From contig CAZQWU010000011.1 of the NCBI GenBank assembly GCA_964597305.1, forward strand, positions 1 to 36,280: 36,280 nucleotides of DNA, written 5' to 3'. Below the pieces are notes generated by a model, which was not told where the DNA came from, did no database searches, and was given only the letters and a program-made list of their open reading frames with translations. The DNA is from UBA7398 sp964597305. GTDB taxonomy: Bacteria; Actinomycetota; Actinomycetes; Nanopelagicales; Nanopelagicaceae. Every line of letters begins with the position of its first letter. The first letter of the stretch is position 1. The position numbers and the translations under genes were made by a program. Shown piece after piece: positions 7,912 through 15,606 of this stretch.

Positions 7912-10382
7912 GATCGGATTTGTGCACCACATTGAGCAATTGCCGCTGCTCCCGCTTTTTCGCGAAGTTCTGATACTTCATCAGAGGTCAGGGTTCTATC
8001 GTGGGATCGAAACGTTAAGGTGAAGGCTAATGACACTTTGTTATCGCCTAATTTGTCGTATCTATCAAAGAGATGTATTGATTCGAGAAGCTCTCCTGCG
8101 CCGGAGCGGAGAGCAGCTTCCACATCAGCTGCAGCAATCGCCTGATCAACAATGAGTGAAATATCTTGAATTGCTGCAGGCATAGTCCAGACGGCTGGTG
8201 CTGCCAATGGTTCTACAAAAGGTAATGCGTCGACAATGACAACAAACGCGCTCGCGCGTGTAGGTAGGTTATAGGCACTTATCACGCGCGGATGTAGCTC
8301 ACCGGCATGCGCTATTGCAATTCCATTAATTCGAAGTTCGGCACACCGACCCGGATGCCATGGTGCTAAATCAGAGGAATGAACGGTGAATTCATTGCCT
8401 GAATTCTCAACAATGGATTGTGCCAGTGCTACTGCATCGCTCCACTCAGCTTCACGACCTTTACCCCACCAACCACTGGCAACTATTTCTCCTGCAATAA
8501 TCCCGCCGACATGGATTGGTTGACGAGGAACCGCCGCGTAAATTTTGGTGATCTCTTCCTCGCTTGGTCTCTTATTGGTTCCTACCTTTAATGCTGGAGT
8601 AGTACCAGTGAGGTTGCGGAAAATTGCCCCCATTTCGAAAATGGCTACAGACTTTTGCCCTCGATTGATATTCATCTGCGCAGCCGCAAGCAATCCCGGC
8701 GTTAAGTGCGTGCGCAAATACGGCGTTTCTTCTGACATTGGGTTTGCAATTGCAAATGTTTTTGCGCGATCACCAGTGAATCCAAGGAGTGAATTAGTTT
8801 CCGCACTAACAAATGGATACGTCTGAACTTCGGTCAGCCCTCTATGCGCTAAGTGAAGGGCAATTTCGCGTTTACGTGACTGTAACGGGGTTAATCCACT
8901 ATCTCGCCCAATCGTTACAACTGGCATTATGGAAGGAATAATCTCGTACCCGTATACGCGAGCAACTTCTTCAGCAAGATCTGCAACACTCTGTAAATCT
9001 GGTCGCCACGTTGGAGGCTGAACCAGCCAAGTTGATTTCTTGCCAGAATTATCAACCACACACCCCACGCCGATTAGGGCAGACATAATTTGGTCATCGG
9101 AATAGTGATAGCCGATTAATTCCGAGATCTTTTTCGGTATTAATGCAATTTCTGGTTGGCGTTGTACTTCTCCGTCAGAGCTCGTTCCTACGTATTTCGC
9201 ATTTGCATGAGCCATGAGTAATTCGACCGCACGAGCAGATGCCACAGCGGTAAGTGAGGGATCGACTCCGCGTTCAAATCTTCGGGAAGCCTCGGACGAG
9301 AGGATATGCGATCGAGAATTCTGTGCCACGGCAGAGGGGAAAAAATGGGCCGCTTCGATTGCAATCAGCGTTGTATCAGCCGTTACTTCCGAAAATGCTC
9401 CACCCATAGTTCCTGCTAATGCCAAGGGTTGTGATTTATCGGCTATCACAAGATTATCGTGCGTGAGTTTACGTTGTTGTCCATCAAGTGTTTCTAGAGT
9501 AGAGAGACCTTCTGCTCGTTTTACAAGAAGTGAGCCATCTATTTTCGTAGCATTGAAAGCATGAAGTGGTTGACCTAATTCCAACATCACGTAATTGGTG
9601 ATATCAACCGCTATCGAAATTGAACGCATTCCCGATTGCTGTAATCGTCGCTGCATCATCCACGGTGTCGGTGCTGAAGCATTCACATTTGAAACGGTGC
9701 GGAGATGAATACCATCTGCACCAGTTTTGTCCACTATTTCTACTGGAACTGGCTTTTCACTAGTCGACGTAGGTACCAAGGTAATATTTCGTAACGCCGG
9801 ATCTTTAAATGTGGCGTGTAATCCATCAGCAACTTCACGTGCAATACCGCGAAGTGACATGGCATATCCCCGGTCAGGATTGACCGATATTTCAATCACG
9901 GGATCATTAATGGCAAGGGCGCTCAGCGCATCGCTACCGACAGAAATATCCTCATCTGGTACCACAATAATTCCGGTGTGATCATCTGAAATACCCAATT
10001 CGCGTGCAGAACAGATCATTCCATTCGACGTTTTTCCATATGTTTCGCGCGCACCAATCGCAAATCCACCGGGTAAAACAGCTCCTGGAAGTGCGACAAC
10101 AACTTTGTCATCAACAGAAAAATTCCTTGCACCGCAGATAACGAATCGATCTTCCTTTTCGTGGCAATCGAGCGTGACATACCGAATTGGTTTCTTGTGA
10201 CCGGTGAGCTCCTCAATCGCAATGACACGTCCAATGACGAGAGGTCCTTGAATATGGTCGGCGGGATTCTCTACGCCTTCAACTTCAAATCCTCGTTGAA
10301 CAAGAAGATCGCAGAGATCTTTTACCGTAACCGAATGAGGCAATTCGACAAATTCGCGGAGCCACGACAGTGGTATTTTCAT
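7905..10382 (-). CDS. pheT: Phenylalanyl-tRNA synthetase beta subunit
   Basis: Partner of PheS in the alpha2-beta2 enzyme that charges tRNA-Phe. 825 residues, normal length. It starts with the MKIPLSWLREFV N-terminus, followed by the EMAP-II-like tRNA-binding domain (about 40-150), the B3/B4 editing region, the B5 domain, the catalytic-like core containing NPMSEE, and the C-terminal FDX-ACB anticodon-binding domain (last 95 or so residues). Its ATG overlaps the pheS stop by 4 nt. The 3' end carries an ArgR operator for the downstream argC promoter. Confidence 0.97.
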   Translation of the reverse strand: MKIPLSWLREFVELPHSVTVKDLCDLLVQRGFEVEGVENPADHIQGPLVIGRVIAIEELTGHKKPIRYVTLDCHEKEDRFVICGARNFSVDDKVVVALPGAVLPGGFAIGARETYGKTSNGMICSARELGISDDHTGIIVVPDEDISVGSDALSALAINDPVIEISVNPDRGYAMSLRGIAREVADGLHATFKDPALRNITLVPTSTSEKPVPVEIVDKTGADGIHLRTVSNVNASAPTPWMMQRRLQQSGMRSISIAVDITNYVMLELGQPLHAFNATKIDGSLLVKRAEGLSTLETLDGQQRKLTHDNLVIADKSQPLALAGTMGGAFSEVTADTTLIAIEAAHFFPSAVAQNSRSHILSSEASRRFERGVDPSLTAVASARAVELLMAHANAKYVGTSSDGEVQRQPEIALIPKKISELIGYHYSDDQIMSALIGVGCVVDNSGKKSTWLVQPPTWRPDLQSVADLAEEVARVYGYEIIPSIMPVVTIGRDSGLTPLQSRKREIALHLAHRGLTEVQTYPFVSAETNSLLGFTGDRAKTFAIANPMSEETPYLRTHLTPGLLAAAQMNINRGQKSVAIFEMGAIFRNLTGTTPALKVGTNKRPSEEEITKIYAAVPRQPIHVGGIIAGEIVASGWWGKGREAEWSDAVALAQSIVENSGNEFTVHSSDLAPWHPGRCAELRINGIAIAHAGELHPRVISAYNLPTRASAFVVIVDALPFVEPLAAPAVWTMPAAIQDISLIVDQAIAAADVEAALRSGAGELLESIHLFDRYDKLGDNKVSLAFTLTFRSHDRTLTSDEVSELREKAGAAAIAQCGAQIRSA

Positions 10383-11395
10383 TTGCGACCTGTTCCAAAT
10401 GCCCGCGAAAATCGAACATCTCCCTCAACGATGTCATGCATATCCGTTATGCCATGGCGCACCATCAATGTTCGTTCCAAGCCCATCCCAAATGCAAAAC
10501 CTGAGAATTCATTGGTGTCGATGCCGCATGCTTGTAAAACTTTTGGATTGACCATGCCACATCCACCCCATTCGACCCAACGCCCCTGATAATAGAAATC
10601 AACTTCTGCGCTCGGTTCGGTAAAAGGAAAAAATGAAGGACGAATTCGTGTTGTTACATCAGGGCCAAACATTTTTGCAGCAAAAAAATCTAACGTCCCT
10701 TTGAGGTGCGCCATTGTGATTCCTCTATCGATAACCAAACCTTCAACTTGATTGAAAACAGGCGTGTGAGTCGCATCAAGTTCATCGGCACGATACGTTC
10801 GCCCTGGGCAGATGACATAAATTGGCGGTTCTCGATCAAGCATGGTTCGCACTTGAACTGGCGAGGTGTGGGTTCGCATAACGAGCCCGCTCTCCAAAGG
10901 TTCAATAAAGAACGTATCCTGCATTGTTCGCGCTGGGTGATCTGCCGGAATATTTAACGCGTCAAAATTGAGCCAACCTGATTCCAATTCCGGGCCTTCA
11001 GCAACGGTATATCCAAGACCAATAAAGAGATCAGAGATCTCGTGAGTCAATATTGTCAGCGGATGAAGACCGCCTCGTGGCGTGCGATGAACTGGCAATG
11101 TGACATCTACGCGTTCTTCGGAAAGAACTTTTGCATCTCGCAATTGACTTAACGCTATTTCCCGAGCATCGAATGCTGTGGTGATCTCCATTCGGGCTGC
11201 GCCAATAATTTTCCCAAAGTTAGCGCGCTCGGAAGGTTCGAGTTTTCCCAACGCTTGATTTGCTTTTGCAATAGGAGATTTGTCGCCAACAAATTTAGAT
11301 TTCACTTCTTTCAGTTGATCTAAATCCGCTGCATCAGCAATAGCTGCCAGCGCAGCCGAAAGGTCGGCGGCAATTGACTCAGCGCTTAAAGACAC
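10379..11395 (-). CDS. pheS: Phenylalanyl-tRNA synthetase alpha subunit
   Basis: Catalytic subunit of PheRS, 338 residues. It has the N-terminal coiled-coil tRNA-binding arm (about 1-90), class II motif 2 around TSPVQVRTM and ICPGRTYR, and motif 3 GFAFGMGLER at 299-308. The start is GTG at 11395, 16 nt after the methyltransferase gene stops. A TAGACT hexamer ends 6 nt before the GTG, so a leaderless transcript could begin here in addition to read-through from infC. It overlaps pheT by 4 nt. Confidence 0.97.
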   Translation of the reverse strand: MSLSAESIAADLSAALAAIADAADLDQLKEVKSKFVGDKSPIAKANQALGKLEPSERANFGKIIGAARMEITTAFDAREIALSQLRDAKVLSEERVDVTLPVHRTPRGGLHPLTILTHEISDLFIGLGYTVAEGPELESGWLNFDALNIPADHPARTMQDTFFIEPLESGLVMRTHTSPVQVRTMLDREPPIYVICPGRTYRADELDATHTPVFNQVEGLVIDRGITMAHLKGTLDFFAAKMFGPDVTTRIRPSFFPFTEPSAEVDFYYQGRWVEWGGCGMVNPKVLQACGIDTNEFSGFAFGMGLERTLMVRHGITDMHDIVEGDVRFSRAFGTGRK

Positions 11396-11401
11396 CTCGA
11401 A

Positions 11402-11407
11402 AGTCTA
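11402..11407 (-). promoter_or_regulatory. Candidate leaderless -10 for pheS
   Basis: TAGACT on the minus strand, then TTCGAG, then the GTG start of pheS: a TANNNT -10 ending 6 nt before the start codon, which would place transcription at the first base of the codon. No good -35 is visible. The ABC exporter gene has nearly the same string (TAGACTTTC) before its ATG. Confidence 0.4.
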
Positions 11408-11411
11408 CTGA

Positions 11412-12236
11412 TTATGCCTTCAAACGTGCGGAATACAAGACGATGCTCGTTGCGCTTGCAATATTTAAACTCTCTGCGCTCCCGCTCATTGGAATAACGA
11501 CAGATTCTGCTTGTGAAACGAGTTCGGCTGGTAGCGTGGCAATTCCGCGCGCCTCATTTCCAAAGATCCATACTGATCGATCGCCTTGTCTTTCCACCGC
11601 CTCCGATAAGGAGATTCCGCCAGCACCGTCGGTTATAAAAATCCGGATACCTGGAATGGTAGTGAGTTGTTCTGGCGCCACGTCAGTAAAAATGGGAATG
11701 TGCCAGAGAGATCCAGCTGAAGATCGAACTACCTTTGGTGCATAGGGGTCAACACTATCCGGTGAAAAAACCACAGCATCAAATGAAAATGCATCTGCTG
11801 TTCGTATAACTGTTCCAGCATTTCCAGGATCTTGAATCTGCCAGAAATATGCAATTCTGAGAATCTGGTGCGTTTTCTTTTCGAAATCGCGGCTTTTGAG
11901 TTGAGAAACAAATTCTGAAAATGCTCGATGTGGAATATCACAGATTGCCACTATGCCTTGTGGAGTTACTGTATCTGTCATTGCCGCCATTACTTGGTCC
12001 GTCACATCGATAAATTCATAACGCTCAGAGATCAAGTCTTCTTGTGACAATAAAGTTCGACCGGAGTCGGTGAGATAAATTGTTCGTGGTGTGATGTCAC
12101 TGGTCTTCAGCGCTTCACGGACTGATTGCAATCCTTCCGCAACAAAGAGACCTTGCTCGCGCCGGGCCTTATTTCCGCGTGAACCTGAAAGAGCCTTCAC
12201 TCGCTCTACATGGGGCGAGTGAAGGCTCGTAATCAT
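11412..12236 (-). CDS. TrmH/SpoU-family RNA 2'-O-methyltransferase
   Basis: Probable SAM-dependent ribose methyltransferase of the SPOUT superfamily acting on rRNA or tRNA; the exact target cannot be told from the sequence. 274 residues. The N-terminal substrate-binding region includes the conserved GLFVAEGLQSVREAL; the C-terminal knotted domain has motif 2 FGNEARGI (225-232) and motif 3 with SLNIASA (256-262). It sits between rplT (9-nt gap) and pheS (16-nt gap), as in many Actinobacteria. The start aligns with homologues. The first codons encode a perfect 14-bp stem-loop, listed separately. Confidence 0.88.
   Translation of the reverse strand: MITSLHSPHVERVKALSGSRGNKARREQGLFVAEGLQSVREALKTSDITPRTIYLTDSGRTLLSQEDLISERYEFIDVTDQVMAAMTDTVTPQGIVAICDIPHRAFSEFVSQLKSRDFEKKTHQILRIAYFWQIQDPGNAGTVIRTADAFSFDAVVFSPDSVDPYAPKVVRSSAGSLWHIPIFTDVAPEQLTTIPGIRIFITDGAGGISLSEAVERQGDRSVWIFGNEARGIATLPAELVSQAESVVIPMSGSAESLNIASATSIVLYSARLKA
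12191..12228 (-). repeat. Perfect 14-bp inverted repeat in the start of the methyltransferase gene
   Basis: Positions 12191-12204 (GAGCCTTCACTCGC) and 12215-12228 (GCGAGTGAAGGCTC) are exact reverse complements with a 10-nt loop. The RNA made from the minus strand would form a 14-bp GC-rich hairpin starting 8 nt after the first base of the start codon, followed by UUUC. It lies 17 nt beyond the rplT stop codon, in the position of a terminator or attenuator for infC-rpmI-rplT, although it is also coding sequence (residues 3-16). Its function is inferred. Confidence 0.75.
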
Positions 12237-12245
12237 GAAATTAAA

Positions 12246-12608
12246 TTAGGAAACTTTGACATTCTTTCGCGCAACTTCGACAAGTTTGGCGAAAGCTTGC
12301 GGATCGTGCGTTGCAAGATCTGAGAGAACCCGACGGTCCACTTCAATACCCGCAGCTTTCAATCCTTGGATAAAACGATTGTAAGTAAGTCCGTTCGCGC
12401 GAGTCGCAGCGTTAATTCGAGTGATCCATAGCTGTCGGAAATCACCTTTCTTATCTTTGCGATCGTTAAAAGAATAGACAAGGGAATGCGTCACTTGCTC
12501 TTTCGCTTTAGTGAAGAGGCGTGATCTTTGTCCGCGATATCCACTTGCACGCTCTAATATCGTGCGACGTTTTTTCGCTGCGTGTACTCCACGTTTTACT
12601 CGGGCCAT
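12246..12608 (-). CDS. rplT: 50S ribosomal protein L20
   Basis: 120 residues, basic, full length; begins MARVKRGVHAAKKRRTIL and contains RGQRSRLFTKAKEQV typical of L20. It binds 23S rRNA early in 50S assembly and in other bacteria represses its own operon. It follows rpmI by 12 nt and has a strong Shine-Dalgarno (AAAGGAG, 7 nt before ATG). Part of infC-rpmI-rplT. Confidence 0.98.
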   Translation of the reverse strand: MARVKRGVHAAKKRRTILERASGYRGQRSRLFTKAKEQVTHSLVYSFNDRKDKKGDFRQLWITRINAATRANGLTYNRFIQGLKAAGIEVDRRVLSDLATHDPQAFAKLVEVARKNVKVS

Positions 12609-12620
12609 GTTCGCGCTCCT

Positions 12621-12818
12621 TTACTTCAAACCGAGAAGACGCTTGGCTGAAAAAGCGGTAGGGGCTTTTGCAGCAGCATCATTAGTTAAACGACGTGTCT
12701 GTCGTGATGATTTGCGCTCCAGGAGGTGTCGCTTTCCGGCGCGTTCATGCATGACTTTTCCGCTTCCCGTTACGCGGAATGTTTTCTTCGCGCCACTATG
12801 GGTTTTCATCTTTGGCAT
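12621..12818 (-). CDS. rpmI: 50S ribosomal protein L35
   Basis: 65 residues, with the family N-terminus MPKMKTHSGAKKTFRVTGSG and C-terminal KRLLGLK. A near-perfect Shine-Dalgarno AGGAGGTAA precedes the ATG by 4 nt. It is separated from infC by 36 nt and from rplT by 12 nt, the standard infC-rpmI-rplT arrangement. Confidence 0.98.
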   Translation of the reverse strand: MPKMKTHSGAKKTFRVTGSGKVMHERAGKRHLLERKSSRQTRRLTNDAAAKAPTAFSAKRLLGLK

Positions 12819-12854
12819 TTCATTACCTCCTGATTTTTAAACTACGTGTACTCA

Positions 12855-13427
12855 CTACTTGCTTGAGTTCTCGGCTTGCTTTCGAGCACGCTTTGCTTCC
12901 GCAATTGCCTCGCTCTTTCGTTTCACCGGCCCAAGCACCATCGTCAAACTACGCCCCTCTTGTTTAGGAGCAAACTCAACGAATGCGACATCGGCAACAT
13001 CTTCGGCTAATCGCTGTAATAAGCGATATCCGAGTTCTGGTCGACTCTGTTCGCGTCCACGGAATTGAACAGTTACCTTCACCTTGTCTCCACCGAGTAA
13101 GAACTTCTCAATATGAGTTTTCTTCGTCTCATAATCATGGCTCTCAATACGGGAAGTCATCCGCATCTCCTTCACCACAATGTGGGTCTGGTTCTGTCGA
13201 GCTTCACGTGCCTTCTGCGCGATTTCGTATTTATATTTTCCGAAATCCATAATCTTGCAGACCGGTGGTTTGGCTTCCGCGGCAATCTCAACCAAGTCGA
13301 GACCAATCTCATCGGCCATTCGAAGTGCGGTGTCGATATCGACTACCCCAACCTGTTCGCCCGATGCGCCAATAAGCCGAACTTCCGATTCACGGATTCG
13401 ATCATTGATGCGTGGTTCTGCGCTGAT
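12855..13427 (-). CDS. infC: Translation initiation factor IF-3, AUC start codon
   Basis: IF-3 binds the 30S subunit and rejects non-canonical start codons. The full protein is 190 residues if it begins at ATC (13427-13425), encoding ISAEPRINDRIRESEVRLIG and continuing through DIDTALRMADEIGLDLVE, the conserved N-terminal domain. The Shine-Dalgarno AAAGGA (13435-13440) lies 7 nt before ATC. Upstream to the in-frame TAA there is no ATG, GTG or TTG; the first canonical start (ATG at 13319, residue 37) would delete much of the N-terminal domain. Rare infC start codons (AUU in E. coli, AUC in Myxococcus) underlie IF-3 autoregulation. A caller limited to standard starts would shorten the gene to 154 residues. 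Confidence 0.93.
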   Translation of the reverse strand: MSAEPRINDRIRESEVRLIGASGEQVGVVDIDTALRMADEIGLDLVEIAAEAKPPVCKIMDFGKYKYEIAQKAREARQNQTHIVVKEMRMTSRIESHDYETKKTHIEKFLLGGDKVKVTVQFRGREQSRPELGYRLLQRLAEDVADVAFVEFAPKQEGRSLTMVLGPVKRKSEAIAEAKRARKQAENSSK

Positions 13428-13572
13428 AACTAAGTCCTTTCGTGGGTATCGATTCGAGTAAAAAATCGCGCCACAAAAGATCGCTTAAAGCGATGTAACC
13501 AGCTCGCACAGTAAAGGCGAAGAAGGTGGGAGCGGCGCTCCTCTTAACTCGAGAACGAGTGCGCTCAGGGTA
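13428..13572 (-). promoter_or_regulatory. infC-rpmI-rplT promoter and structured leader
   Basis: A weak promoter TTCCCA-17-TACCCT (-10 at 13567-13572, minus strand) would start transcription near 13560. The leader then contains three perfect short hairpins: ACTCG/CGAGT (13547-13560), GGAGC/GCTCC (13529-13541) and ATCGCT/AGCGAT (13480-13494), the last followed by CTTTT on the minus strand. The Shine-Dalgarno and AUC start follow. Leaders of this operon are regulatory in other bacteria (L20 and IF-3 feedback); the role here is inferred from position. Confidence 0.4.
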
Positions 13573-13618
13573 ATTGACTGGCCACTAAATGGGAAATCAA
13601 GCGTCGTGTGGTGAGCTT

Positions 13619-14398
13619 TTAAGCGCCCATCCCGTGGAGTCCACCATCGACATGGATTATTTCGGCAGTGGTTTTAGGGAACCAATCCGACAGGAGAGCT
13701 ATACATGCCTGCGCAGCGGGCACTGGATCGGTGACATCCCAGTGCAACGGTGCACGTTCATTCCAGACTTTCTCAAATTCATTAAATCCCGGTATTGATT
13801 TTGCAGCCATAGTTCGAATGGGTCCAGCGGCAACAAGATTCACGCGGATATTGTCTGCGCCAAGATCGCGCGCTAAGTATCGAGACGTTGATTCTAACGC
13901 TGCTTTCGCTACCCCCATCCAGTCGTACTGTGGCCATGCAACTGTTGCATCAAAATCCAAGCCGACGACCGATCCACCGTTGCTCATCAATGGGCGCGCT
14001 GCCATGGTTAATGACTTCAATGAATAAGCGGAAACATGGAGAGCAGTTGCTACATCACTCCATTCGGTGTTGAGGAAATTTCCGCCGAGCGCGCTCTCTG
14101 GCGCAAACCCAATCGAATGTACTACTCCATCAAGTGATGGAACATGTTCCTTAATTCTCTTCGGCAAGTCAGCGAGATCATGAGTATTGGTGACATCAAG
14201 TTCTATGACTGGTGCAGCGCTTGGCAAACGTTGTGCAATGCGATTAGTAAGACTCAGTACTCGACCATACGAACTCAAAATGACCGTTGCATTCTGTTCT
14301 TGCGCTAAGCGGGCAATATGAAAAGCTATAGAGGCATCCGTTAAAACTCCGGTGACAAGGATATTTTTCCCTGACAGTAATCCACGGTGTTCTGACAT
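13619..14398 (-). CDS. fabI: Enoyl-ACP reductase, InhA type
   Basis: NADH-dependent reduction of the enoyl-ACP double bond in type II fatty acid synthesis. 259 residues. The sequence follows mycobacterial InhA closely: N-terminal GLLSGKNILVTGVLTDASIA, then VVHSIGF (92-98), and the catalytic set F149, Y158 and K165 (QYDWMGVAK), falling on the same residue numbers as in InhA; NLVAAGPIRT follows. Its ATG shares one base with the fabG stop (TAATG), so it is coupled to fabG as in the mabA-inhA operon. The 191 bp after it hold the infC leader. Confidence 0.95.
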   Translation of the reverse strand: MSEHRGLLSGKNILVTGVLTDASIAFHIARLAQEQNATVILSSYGRVLSLTNRIAQRLPSAAPVIELDVTNTHDLADLPKRIKEHVPSLDGVVHSIGFAPESALGGNFLNTEWSDVATALHVSAYSLKSLTMAARPLMSNGGSVVGLDFDATVAWPQYDWMGVAKAALESTSRYLARDLGADNIRVNLVAAGPIRTMAAKSIPGFNEFEKVWNERAPLHWDVTDPVPAAQACIALLSDWFPKTTAEIIHVDGGLHGMGA

Positions 14399-15105
14399 TA
14401 TGAACCCATTCCTAATCCACCATCTACTGGCACTACGACACCGGTGATATATCGAGCCCCTTCTGACGCTAAGAATCCTGCTACTGAAGCAATTTCGCTA
14501 CTGGAAGCAATTCTGCGCAACGGTACCGCACCAATAATCTCTCGTTTGCGATCTTCTGCTAAAGAAGAGGTCATATCTGTTTCAACAAATCCTGGTGCGA
14601 TCACGTTACACGTTATTGCCCGACTGCCAAGTTCTTTCGCGAGAGACTTAGCCATTCCCACCAACCCCGCTTTACTTGCAGCGTAATTCACTTGGCCAGC
14701 TTGGCCCATACTGCCGATTACCGATCCAATAAAAATCATGCTGCCACGTTTCAATTTGAGCATTCCTTTGCTCGCCCGACGCGCTACGCGAAAAGCGCCA
14801 ACCAAATTAGCGTCAATTACGGAGTGAAAATCTTCATCGCTCATTCGTAGTACCAATCCATCACGAGTGATTCCCGCGTTAGAGACCAGAATTTCAACTG
14901 GGCCAAATCGAGATTCAATCTCATTAAATCCCGCCTCAACGCTTTCCGTAGATGTGACATCCATCGTCACAGCATGGAAACCTATAGGTGCTTGACCACT
15001 TCGATGTGTAATAACAACGGTATCCCCCAACGATTGAAAATGTTGAGCGATGGAACGACCAATGCCACGATTTCCACCAGTTACTAACACAACGCGCGCA
15101 GACAC
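14398..15105 (-). CDS. fabG: 3-oxoacyl-ACP reductase
   Basis: NADPH-dependent reduction of beta-ketoacyl-ACP in fatty acid elongation; SDR fold, 235 residues. Cofactor motif TGGNRGIG (9-16), NAG (76-78), catalytic S128, Y141 and K145 (NYAASK). GTG start. TAGATT ends 6 nt before the GTG and could be a leaderless -10; an upstream AGGTAG could alternatively serve as a weak Shine-Dalgarno. First gene of the fabG-fabI pair, divergent from the DUF3099 gene across 141 bp. Confidence 0.94.
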   Translation of the reverse strand: MSARVVLVTGGNRGIGRSIAQHFQSLGDTVVITHRSGQAPIGFHAVTMDVTSTESVEAGFNEIESRFGPVEILVSNAGITRDGLVLRMSDEDFHSVIDANLVGAFRVARRASKGMLKLKRGSMIFIGSVIGSMGQAGQVNYAASKAGLVGMAKSLAKELGSRAITCNVIAPGFVETDMTSSLAEDRKREIIGAVPLRRIASSSEIASVAGFLASEGARYITGVVVPVDGGLGMGS

Positions 15106-15111
15106 ACGGAA

Positions 15112-15117
15112 AATCTA
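15112..15117 (-). promoter_or_regulatory. Candidate leaderless -10 for fabG
   Basis: TAGATT on the minus strand, followed by TTCCGT and the GTG start at 15105. The 6-nt spacing fits transcription starting at the start codon. GGTTGA lies 17 nt upstream as a poor -35. The same hexamer overlaps a possible Shine-Dalgarno (AGGTAG). Confidence 0.4.
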
Positions 15118-15234
15118 CCTGTTACTACTCCGTATCAACCAATTTTCAAAGAATTGAGCGCGATGTCGCCTACGCACTGACGATGTGCAGCTAGGCAGAT
15201 ATGCAATTAAATGGCGAGAACTCACTTCTCTATC

Positions 15235-15240
15235 TAGGCT
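15235..15240 (+). promoter_or_regulatory. Candidate leaderless -10 for the DUF3099 gene
   Basis: TAGGCT followed by ACAGGT and ATG at 15247, again with 6-nt spacing. No clear -35. The 15106-15246 interval thus seems to carry divergent promoters, both set for leaderless messages. Confidence 0.4.
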
Positions 15241-15246
15241 ACAGGT

Positions 15247-15570
15247 ATGTCAGATGAGATCCAGCGGATCACCTCAGCACAACCTGCATTAAGCGATGAC
15301 TTGCCTGTTCGGCAGAGACGCTATTTCTGGTCAATGATGATTCGTACGCTCTGCTTCGTCCTGGCACTAGTAACACCGAGCCCGTACCGTTGGATTTGTT
15401 TAGTTGGCGCATTAACGCTCCCCTACATAGCCGTTGTTATTGCAAATGCCGGACGCGAAACCATATCTGAGCCATCGCGATTTCTCCCCACATTTCCGCT
15501 CGCATCGTTTTCCCGCACTTCAGATACAACATCCGAAGGAACCGAACAGCAAAAAACTGATGGTGAATAA
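15247..15570 (+). CDS. DUF3099 small membrane protein
   Basis: 107 residues, function unknown. It matches the actinobacterial DUF3099 pattern: N-terminal RITSAQPALSDDLPVRQRRY, two closely spaced hydrophobic segments (about 29-43 and 47-66) separated by PSPYRW, then VVIANAGRE. The C-terminal 35 residues are polar and low in conservation. Found near fabG-inhA or tyrS in many Actinobacteria, but no role is established. It precedes the SURF1 gene by 36 nt on the same strand and may be cotranscribed with it. Confidence 0.85.
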   Translation: MSDEIQRITSAQPALSDDLPVRQRRYFWSMMIRTLCFVLALVTPSPYRWICLVGALTLPYIAVVIANAGRETISEPSRFLPTFPLASFSRTSDTTSEGTEQQKTDGE

Positions 15571-15594
15571 ATCACTATCGGCTTTAGATAACAC

Positions 15595-15600
15595 GATAAT
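15595..15600 (+). promoter_or_regulatory. Weak candidate -10 for the SURF1 gene
   Basis: GATAAT, five of six matches to TATAAT, ends 6 nt before the GTG start at 15607. No -35 is visible, and read-through from the DUF3099 gene is equally possible. Confidence 0.25.
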
Positions 15601-15606
15601 GGTCGA

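Noticed and set aside
12855..13319. infC starting at the ATG at 13319.
   Set aside because: This removes 36 conserved residues of the IF-3 N-terminal domain and has no proper ribosome-binding site at that point.
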